Shown here one piece after another: positions 56,201-64,000 of a DNA stretch of 64,000 nt. Location: NCBI GenBank assembly GCA_026214975.1, contig CM047805.1, positions 111,719,845 to 111,783,844 of the forward strand, written 5' to 3'. The position numbers and the translations under genes are program-made. How positions within the stretch are numbered: the stretch's first letter is position 1; every line of letters starts with the position of its first letter. Under the pieces are notes generated by a model that saw only the letters and a program-made list of their open reading frames with translations, searched no databases and was not told the DNA's origin. Source of the DNA: Gentiana macrophylla (lineage: Eukaryota > Streptophyta > Magnoliopsida > Gentianales > Gentianaceae).

Positions 56201-57299
56201 TACTTTTCAACCGGTAAACCTACCAAAACATGTTACACCGGCTTGAGGGGGATTAAACCCATAGAAAATGTTACACCTGATGAACCTTCTCCCCTTCCAC
56301 CTCATAACAACCCCGAACATGTTTAGGATACCCCTGTAGTGGAGGAACTGGGTAGAGGAAGACGACAAAAGATTCTTAACTCTCGGTTTCAAGATTTTGT
56401 TACTCATACTCTTGTGGGAAAGGAAAGTCCGGCATCTTGTTCAACCGTTTCAAAGGCATCCTTAATTAGGTACTCCTTATCCTCTTACACATTTTGTTAA
56501 TTATGATTTATTTTCTGACAAACACCGCAAGTATCTCACAGCTATTACTACATGGACTCATCTTAAAACCTTTAAGGAGGCTATAATACATGACGGATGG
56601 CATAAGGCTATGGCTGAGGAAGTTAAGGCATTGGAAGATCATGGCACGTGGGTGCTAGAACCAATTCATCCCAGGAAAAGGCTTTGGGGAGTAAGTGTGT
56701 GTATACCGAAAAATATGATGAGCATGGGACCTTGCAATGATTGAAAGCTCGGTTAGTTGCATTTGGACATCATCAGGAAGAAGGAATTGATTATAGTGAG
56801 ACATTTTCTCCTATGGCATAAATGGTGACAGTACGTACTTTCCTTAGTGTGGCTGCGGTGAAACAATGGGATATTCATAAGATGGATGTCCATAATGCTT
56901 TTCTACATGGTGTGCAAGATGCATAAATACTTGTATGGATTGAAACAGGATCCTAGATGTTGGTTTGCTAAACTTGCTTCTGCCTTGAATGATTATGGGT
57001 TATGTCAGTAATATTCGGATTACTCCTTATTCAAATTGCATCGGGATGGAATTCAGCTGAACGTCCTGGTATACGTGGATGACATGATCCTTTCCGGGAA
57101 TGATAAGGTGGTCATGACTATCTTCAAAAAATATTTGAGGAGGTGTTTTAAGTTGAAGGATTTGGGCGTCTTAATTTAATTTCTTGGGTTAGAGGTGGCA
57201 CAGAACAAAGATGAGATTTATTTTCGAGCCAACGGAAGTATGCACTAGACATTATTCATGAAGCATGTTTACTCGGGAGCAAACCAGCTGACATTCCTA
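56201..57299 (+). pseudogene. Copia F reverse transcriptase, badly degraded
   Basis: Readable pieces: GTPYPLTHFVNYDLFSDKHR (about 56465-56525), HDGWHKAMAEEVKALEDHGT (about 56590-56650), VAFGHHQEEGIDYSETFSPM (about 56757-56817), [10 protein letters not shown] (about 56882-56911), then a deletion before [20 protein letters not shown], and the catalytic LVYVDDMILSGND (about 57067-57105). The HDVNNAFLHGDL...L part is shortened (about 56912-56925), removing the usual 30-40 residues. Frames change at least four times. Confidence 0.82.
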
Positions 57300-57671
57300 T
57301 TGAGCAGAATCACAAGTTAGCCCTTGCCATTGGGGAATTGTTGAGCGACCTTGCCAAATTTCATCGCTTGATTTGTAGGCTTATTTATCTTGGGGTGACA
57401 TGTCCTGACCTGGCGCACTCCCTTCATGTCTTGTCTCAGTTTATGCATGCTTCATGGATTGAGCAATGGAAAGCTGCATTGCGAATTGTCCTCTATTTGA
57501 AGAAACATCCTAGCCTGGGTATTTTGTTGCGGTCTGATAGCTCCCTTCTTCATAAGGGAAGGTGTGATTTTGGTTCGGCTAGTTGCCCCCTTACTCGGCG
57601 GTTTCTGACTGGATGGTTTGTCTTTCTTGGTCTTTCACCTATACCCTAAAAGTCCAAGAAACAAACCATTT
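57300..57671 (+). pseudogene. Copia F RNase H start, cut by element E
   Basis: KFHRLICRLIYLGVTCPDLA, HSLHVLSQFMHASWIEQWKA and ALRIVLYLKKHPSLGILLRS lead to RNase H (CDFGSASCPLTRRFLTGWFV, then FLGLSPIP-stop-KSKKQTI). In relatives this is CDWAGCPLTRRSLTGYFIFL. The sequence stops at AACCATTT, 57671, where the E LTR begins. The rest of F should lie beyond the window. A possible target duplication CATTT (57667-57671) cannot be confirmed. Confidence 0.82.
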
Positions 57672-59313
57672 TGTTAGACATATTTTAGTTTTAATGATGA
57701 GTGTCAGACTATCTGATATATGGCAAAGGCAAAAATGTGTCAAGAATGAATGTATAGGTTTACTAGAGTTTGATCCTTGTATAGGTTTGATCAAACAAGC
57801 ACCGTAAAAGAGTCTGTTGACTAAGTCAACAACTCATTTAGATTATATGTTCAATAGTGTCTAGGATCTGCTGAAGATTGAAGACTGAAGGCTGAAGGCT
57901 AAAACTCAGTATTGAAGGCTAAGGCTTCAAACTTAGTACTGAATTGAGGTAAGTTTATGATGGCCTAAACTGATCACATATACCTTGTAATAAAGGTCTA
58001 ATTTCCCAAAAAGGACGTGTTATGAATGGGACTTAGTTATGTTTAAAATAGTGTACTCTAACTTCACAAACAACAGTTAGATGAGAAGCAGTCAGCTGAA
58101 TGTTCATATAAGAACACAACAGACCTTAAGTCAGCTGACTAATGTATACCTCAGCAGACACATGAACCAAACATCAGTTGAGTATACATGATTCAGATTA
58201 ATGTGTTTCAAGAGTTATTTTGGAATATTAAATTGATAAGGATGAATATCAAGAATTGGATTAATCAGACAATCAATGGTGATGATTAAAAAGACGTTAC
58301 AAGAAATTTAGAGCTGATTTAATTGAAGAAAAACCATTGGTTGATAGTTTGTCTATCTGAAGGACACTAACATACTTACACATAGTACAACAGAGTTAAT
58401 TTCAGAGAATAATCAGAAAATCCAATACTGGTCATATTTGAAATTTGAATTCAAACACATGATTTACACCTATAAATAGAGGACCCCTGAAATCTGAAAT
58501 TTACTAGAACTTACAAGCAATATAGAGCTATACACCCTAATGAACTTAGCATACTTTCTGATCTAGAAATTCTTCAAGTGTTACTGCATTCAAGTATCAC
58601 CTAGTATAAACACTTGAAGATTATAAGTTGCTGATCTTTTCATCTTGATCAAAAGATTGCTGAAGCTGAATCATTGTCTTGATTCAAACCTTTCTTTTTT
58701 CTCAAAGAAATTTGAAGACAGAAACTGTTGAGTGTCAAGAGCTATTGTTTTTTTTGTGGTGGAGCTGGTGAAGAGGAAATCCTACCTTTCAAGGACCAGT
58801 TGAGTATTAGGAGCGGCAATTCTACTTGTCTTAGTATTCAGTTTGTGAAGCCATAGTTACTGGTCAATGACAAAAAACATAGGGACTTTTGTAACTGCAA
58901 CCTCAAAAGACTCTAGTGAATTTCCTCCATCATCATAGGAGAAGAGTGGACTGACATGATCACACCACCTGGAACCACTATAAATCTTGCCTACTTTACT
59001 TACTGCACTTACTTTCTGCATTTTATTTATTGCAAGTCTATTCACATCAATCTACTGAACTGGCTACTGAATTCATACACATCTCACTACTGAGTATCCA
59101 ATACTTAGCAACATCTTTGAACAACAAGAAAAAGGCAAAAACTAAGTATATTCCACTACAACAGATTCACTAGACTTAATATTCAGTAGACTGTTCAGTC
59201 AGCAGACTATTGACCCAGCTGAGTCTGTCTTAACTCCGAAAAAGTTTTAAAGAGTTAAGTTTATTCACCCCCCTCCCTCTAAACTTAACCAAATCCTTTT
59301 CAATTGACCAACA
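57672..59313 (+). repeat. 5' LTR of Copia E (1642 bp)
   Basis: TGTTAGACATATTTTAGTTT to TTGACCAACA. Matches the LTRs of C and D in reverse complement (GATGAGTGTCAGACTA; ACAACAGTTAGATG; CTATAAATAGAGGACC near 58470, a TATA box). The CAG/CTG words that are altered in D and C are mostly regular here (for example CAGTAGACTGTTCAGTCAGC near 59183). Confidence 0.93.
58471..58480 (+). promoter_or_regulatory. TATA box in the LTR of E
   Basis: CCTATAAATAGAGGACC, about 840 bp before the LTR end. It is conserved in C (complement at about 33508 and 45600), D (about 18080) and related in A (CTATAAATAGAAGGCATT at about 9417 and 51910) and B. It is the probable start region for the element RNA. Confidence 0.75.
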
Positions 59314-59329
59314 ATTGGTATCGGAGCAG
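59314..59329 (+). promoter_or_regulatory. Primer binding site of Copia E
   Basis: ATTGGTATCGGAGCAG follows the LTR end CCAACA; one base differs from the tRNA-Met complement. Confidence 0.9.
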
Positions 59330-59417
59330 AGCTTCTGTTCTGAAGTGATTTTCACTTGTTGTTCTTGTTTAAAATTTGAAAAAATTTTCTACTTTCTGTT
59401 TCCCAAAGACTTTGCAT

Positions 59418-60440
59418 TACGGAAAACAACCAGTATGCTAGATAGATGTTTATGTGTAGTATGGATATGTTTGATGAGTACAAACATCGTATGCAAGGTT
59501 ATCTAGCTGCTACACATGATGAAATGATGGATGTTCTAACATAATGACCTTTGCAAATCACTCAAGTGGTAAATGTTAATGGAGTCAAAACCTGAATTCC
59601 CAAACCAAAAGAAGATTAGGGTGCCGAGGATAGAAAAAGGGCCAATCTGAACTATATTGCCATTGATATCATTTACAGAACATTGGATAGCAATATGTAC
59701 ATAATAGTGAAGGATTGCAAGACTGCCAAAGATTTTTGGGAGAAACTGCAACTAATCTGTGAAGGCACTGATGCTATCAAAAAGAACAAAGTCAATGTGG
59801 CCAAACTGAAGTTTCAAGATTTCAAAATGAAGTCCAATGAAACCATTGAGAAAATGCAATCCTGATTTAATGTTATTCCGGATAAACTCACCCTGCTGAA
59901 TATGGAGTACACAAAAGAAGAAATCAACAAAATAATTCTGAAAGCTTTACCTTCAAAAGAGATCTGGAAGATGAAAGTCACTACAATGGAAGAATCCAGG
60001 AAACCACAACACTGGCTGCTACACACAGAGTAGAATCATCAAATGCTCATGCTGATGAACTGGATGATATGCATCAACAAATTGCATTAAAGACAAAGAG
60101 ACTCAGAACATTGAAAACTGGCAGAGCATATCCAAAGAACAATGTCAGGAAACCTACTGAGAAAAAAAAAGGAACCAGAGAAGGATCCTGATTACTTATG
60201 CTTCAACTTCAAGAAGCCTGGACATTTTAAACCTGATTGCCCAGAACAAAAACAAAAAAGGATCCTGACTACTTGTGCTTTAACTACAAAAAAAGCCGAC
60301 ATTTCGGACTGATTGTCCGGACCTCATCGAGACAATGAAGTCGACCAGAAACACCGCCAGAAAGCAGTTCTTTGGTGATGAATCTGGTTATGAATTAGAG
60401 TCTAAAAAAGCTTTATCTTGAAATAAATCAGATGACACTG
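59418..60440 (+). pseudogene. Copia E Gag, broken, with two decayed zinc knuckles
   Basis: The start region reads ACGGAAAACAACCAGTATGC where C has ATGGATAACAACCAGTATGC, so the start codon is lost. Pieces: HRMQGYLAATHDEMMDVLT-stop; RKRANLNYIAIDIIYRTLDS; IVKDCKTAKDFWEKLQLICE; NVAKLKFQDFKMKSNETIEK-MQS-stop. Two knuckle-like units: CFNFKKPGHFKPDCPEQ (second Cys is Phe, about 60199-60249) and CFNYKKSRHFG (second Cys is Tyr, about 60277-60309). Both carry a single G-to-A or G-to-T type loss. Stops at 59543 and 59863 and several frame slips. Confidence 0.82.
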
Positions 60441-61600
60441 CTCTTATGGCACACATAGAGGACACTGAGGAGGTATATAACGCTGTATCTAATAACTCTC
60501 CCGTTGAAAGTGAATGTTCTTCCACTGGTGGTTCCAATCCTAAAAATTCTGATATGGAAGAACCTCTAGATACCCTCCTTAATCAACTGAGGATAATACA
60601 ATCTGGATATGAAATTGTGAAGGCAGATAGATAAACACTCCAAGCAGAAATTCAAAGATTGCATGTTGAATTAAGAATTCTCAAAGGCAAGAAAATTGAT
60701 TATGAGCAGAATCAACATAGGCCTGTTGCACCAGTAGCAGCAGCTGAATCTGTGGCACAATCAAGTTCCACAATTGCATTCAAATCTGGAAAGCCATATG
60801 GTGATAGAATTGGCCTTGGATTGGATTCTCAACAACCTTCCAAAGGTGGATCTAGTAAGGATACTGAACTTAATGCAAAGATTGGTCCTTAGTTTGTAGC
60901 TGCAAAAACTACTATTCCCCAGAAGGCTGCTGAAGCAGTAAAGCCTACTGACAATGCTTCAATAAAGCAAAATCAGAAATCTAAAAGGACATTTGTACCA
61001 AACAATAAGAGTAATCTAAGGGTACGTCTGTTGCACCTACTGGACCTCAAATGACTAATCCAAAGTCAGCCAAGAACCAGATATCCCATGAACAATAATG
61101 TTAATCCTAAGAATGTTAATATTTCAAGCGATACTTATCTCAAAGGGAAAGGCAGATTGTTCCCTGCTGATGAAGATTGTGATATTCCCGCCCCTGCTGC
61201 TAGATTAAACAATTTAACCATAATGCTAAGGCTAGACCTAAGAAGTGGAATCAACCAATGGATCAGCAGATACCTCAACCAAGGTTTCAACATAGGCCTC
61301 AGCAGAGCCCACAATACAATGTTGTTTCTAACAGACAGCAACCTTATGGTTACACTGCTGCAACTAACAGCAGAGTTCACTGTACACAGCAATATGCACC
61401 AAAAGACCAGAAACTATATGTGAATGAATCACATTCCAACAAAAGATACTATGGGAATGTTGCATACATATATAAACAGAAGTGAAACACCTTTCAGAGG
61501 AGACCTGATGGAAATCTGCCAAGGGTTGTACTTACTACTGACCACCATGGACCCAAACTTGTTTGGGTACCTAAAACACACTGAATTTGTTTTGTATAGT
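60441..61600 (+). pseudogene. Copia E Gag-Pol linker
   Basis: Open pieces 60446-60634 (ending LNQLRIIQSGYEIVKADR, as in C) and 60659-60892 (SSTIAFKSGKPYGDRIGLGL). Then a basic part, then DTYLKGKGRLFPADEDCDIP (61131-61190), a Gln/Tyr-rich tail and DHHGPKLVWVPKTH-like sequence near 61540-61580. It aligns with 43342-42341 of C. No independent function. Confidence 0.7.
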
Positions 61601-61990
61601 GTCTGGTATTTCGATAGTGGATGTTCCAGAGACATGACAAAAAGCAAGCACTGTTTGGTGGATTTTGTTGCCAAGGATGGACCAGAAGTCAACTTTGGAA
61701 ACAAGGATAAACCTGGTTACATAAGAGGATATGGCACATTAGTGAAGAATGGTCTTACAATAAAGAATATTTCTTATGTTGAAGGGCTGGACTACAACCT
61801 GTTGAGCACAAGTCCATTTTATGACATGGGTTATAGAGTCACTTTTGACAAAGAACCCTACATTGTCTTATGTGAGATGGAACATCAAGTAGTACTAGCT
61901 GGAAGAAGACAACAAATTTTGTTCATTGTAGACTGGACCACTTTTGTACCAGAAACTAGTCTCGTCGTGCATACAAAATTATAACTCAAC
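61601..61990 (+). pseudogene. Copia E protease
   Basis: VWYFDSGCSRDMTKSKHCLV (about 61602-61660) keeps D-S-G; the usual His of SRHMT is Asp. Then GYGTLVKNGLTIKNISYVEG, LDYNLLSTSPFYDMGYRVTF and QVVLAGRRQQILFIVDWTTF. It is open from 61424 to 61981. It ends with TAA at 61982, where relatives have the Glu/Gln-containing KSELNWLWHKK. Confidence 0.85.
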
Positions 61991-62640
61991 TATCTATGGC
62001 ACAAGAAGTTAAATCATCTAAATTCTGACGATATCAATCTGTTGGCGAAAAAGAAGCTAGCGGTTGGTTTGCCTGAAATCACATACAAGAAAGATGGTAT
62101 GTTGCTTGTTAACAAGGAAAGCAAGTAAAAGCAAGTTTCAAGACTAAGACTCAGCAATCCACTAAGAGAGTTTTGTACCTGATGCATATGGACCTTTTTG
62201 GACCAGTTACACCAATAAGTATAAGTGGAAAGAAGTATACTTTGGTAGTTGTGGATGATTATTCAAGATTCACTTGGGTAATTTTCATGAACAAGAAAAG
62301 TGAAACTTTACAAAAGATGCCTAAACTTTTGAGGAGGTTACAGAATGAGAAAAGTGTTACAGTAGTAAAAATCATATCAGACAAGGGTACTTTATTCCTA
62401 AACAAAGTTATCAGAGAATATTGTGAGCAGAATGGTGTACTGCATCAACTAGTAGCTGCTGGAACCCCTCAACAAAATAGGGTTGTTGAAAGAAGAAACA
62501 GGACATTGAAGAAAGTAGGCAGGACAATGATCAGTGAAGCAAAATTACCAGAGACGTATTGGGGTGAGGCTATCAATACAACTTGCTACACATAGAACAT
62601 AACTTCTATGAACAAAAAGCTTGAGAAGACACCTTATGAC
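61991..62640 (+). pseudogene. Copia E integrase, front and core
   Basis: LWHKKLNHLNSDDINLL near 61997-62045; the C-C zinc pair (about 62095-62130) is broken by a frameshift. 62173-62595 is open: LMHMDLFGPVTPISISGKKY (Asp 1), VVKIISDKGTLFLNKVIREY (Asp 2), GTPQQNRVVERRNRTLKKVG (Glu in VERR). The catalytic triad is readable within this one frame. Stop at 62593 (TAG in place of Gln of HTQN). Confidence 0.85.
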
Positions 62641-64000
62641 ATTTGGAATGGAAGAAAACCTAATATATCTTCCATCCATTTAGGAGCAAATGCTTTATCT
62701 TAAATCATAAGGAGCAACTGAAGACTTTTCAACCAAAATCTGATGAAGGAATTTTCTTGGGTTTCTATTTAGTTAGCAAAGCTTTTAGGGTCCTGAACAA
62801 AAGAACACTTAAGCATGATGAATCTATACATGTTGTGTTTGATGAACCAAAATTTACTAGAATACAAGACAAGGAAGTTCCAGATCCTGTTGTGAATCTG
62901 AAGTCACTGACCCTAAGCATGTGGATATTCTAAGGAAGTTAAGTTACATAAAAGTTTCTGATTCTGGATGTGAGGCTAGACCTAATGTAGCCCCTGCTGA
63001 AGAACTTGCTAAAAACTATACTTGATCTTTGCAAGAATCGAACTTCTTCAAGGATCTCGCTACTCCCCCATCGAACCTATAGCGACTTCCCTCCAAGTAA
63101 ATCAAGTTCCAGTAAATAATGTCAATAATGATTTACAATGGTTGAAGGACCACCTTGCTGAACCAGTAATTGGTGATATACAGCAAAGTGTCAAGACTAT
63201 AAGGCAACTAGAAGCAATGTTCACTTGTTTTCTATCTCAACTGGAAGCTAAAGCTATTGAAGAAACAATTATTGATCCTGATTGGATAATTTCTATGCAA
63301 GATGAAGTTAATGAGTTTGAAAGAAACAAAGTATGTACACTAGTTGAAAGGCCTGATCATGCAAATATCATTGGTACTAAATATGTTTATAGAACCAAGT
63401 TGGATGAATATGGTACCATTTTTAGAAATAAGGCCAGACTTTTTGCAAAAGGCTATTCACAAGCGGAAGGGATAGACTTTGATGAAACATATGCCCCAGT
63501 TGCAAGATTGGAGCTATCAGATTTTTTTTGGCATATGCTGCACACAAACACTTCAAAGTTTATTAGATGGATGTCAAATGTGCATTTCTTAAAGGCATTC
63601 TGGAAGAGGAGGTTTATGTACAACATCCTCATGGATTTGAAGTTAAAGATCAAGAAGACAAAGTGTACAAACTCAACAAGGCATTGTATTGACTGAAACA
63701 GGCACCAAGAGCTTAGTATGAGACTCTATCTCAGTTCTTGGTGAATAATTGTTTTCTAAAGGAACAATTGACAAAACTCTTTTCCGAATCAGTGAAGGAG
63801 CCAAGACCCTGCTGGTACAAATATATGTGGATGATATTATATTTGGATCTAAAAATGCAATGCTTTGTGAAAAAATTTACAATCTTATGAAAAGTAAGTT
63901 TCAAATGAGTATGATGGGTGAAATGAACTAATTTTTGGGATTAGAAGTCAAACAAATGAAAGATGGAATCTTCATTCAACAAACTACTGATGAAATTTTG
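62641..64000 (+). pseudogene. Copia E integrase end and reverse transcriptase, truncated by window
   Basis: Integrase end: WNGRKPNISSIHLGANALS (frameshifted), FRVLNKRTLKHDESIHVVFD (about 62785-62845). A CG-rich stretch unlike C lies at about 63030-63095. [42 protein letters not shown] (Trp of VWTL is Cys), [20 protein letters not shown], a frameshift near 63510, YVDDIIFGSKN (about 63824-63856) and KFQMSMMGEMN (to 63931, then TAA). RNase H and the rest lie outside the window. Confidence 0.85.

Larger units (their letters stand above)
57672..64000 (+). mobile_element. Copia element E (C-like family), 3' end outside window
   Basis: 5' LTR (57672-59313), primer site, gag, protease, integrase and RT up to the window edge. 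Sequence and gene order match element C on the other strand. It has inserted in the RNase H region of F. Gag and Pol are broken at many points, including the start codon. Post-pol ORF and 3' LTR are expected past 64000. Confidence 0.93.

Overview
This 64 kb window is plant nuclear DNA made almost entirely of transposable elements. I see no host gene, tRNA, rRNA or CRISPR array. The AT-rich composition, the Ty1/Copia and Ty3/Gypsy long-terminal-repeat (LTR) retrotransposons primed by initiator tRNA-Met, the hAT-type MITE and the heavy decay by transition stops all fit a pericentromeric or otherwise heterochromatic region of a flowering plant, probably a eudicot. The species cannot be named from this sequence.

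Layout. The elements form a nest that can be ordered from target-site duplications (TSDs). The outermost is an old Copia element, F (+ strand). Its leader region is split: the left part is at about 605-748 and the right part runs 54044-57671. A Gypsy chromovirus-like element, G (- strand, 749-54038, TSD GTTAA), sits in F. The 5' LTR of G is itself split by Copia element A (+ strand, 8686-52583, TSD ATACT). A carries Copia element C (- strand, 32626-46427, TSD ACGGC). A tandem duplication later copied part of A pol together with the adjoining part of C. The second copy then received a solo LTR, D (17195-18905, TSD GTGGA), and Copia element B (- strand, 20435-32424, TSD GTAAA). A 178 bp hAT MITE sits in the 3' LTR of A (51417-51594, 8 bp TSD). 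A separate Copia element, E (+ strand, 57672 to past the window end), interrupts the RNase H region of F. Positions 1-498 look like the end of another Copia LTR.

How the genes work. Each LTR element once encoded Gag (particle protein, with zinc knuckles) and Pol (protease, integrase and reverse transcriptase/RNase H). Order is PR-IN-RT-RH in the Copia elements A, B, C, E and F, and PR-RT-RH-IN plus a chromodomain-like tail in G. Elements A, B and C also carry a long extra open reading region between pol and the 3' LTR, in the place where Sirevirus-type Copia elements carry their env-like gene. All coding regions are interrupted by stops or frameshifts. The best preserved parts are the integrase of B (27069-28150), the post-pol ORF of B (22426-23922) and the RNase H domains of A, B and C.

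Most notable: (1) a precise tandem duplication inside the nest, with both junctions visible; (2) three diverged post-pol ORFs that share one N-terminal signature; (3) a recurring, strand-symmetric CAG-to-CGA / CTG-to-TCG difference between related LTR copies, which could be a sequencing artefact at methylated CHG sites or a real process; (4) a cluster of AATGCG..CGCATT palindromes kept in both LTRs of G.
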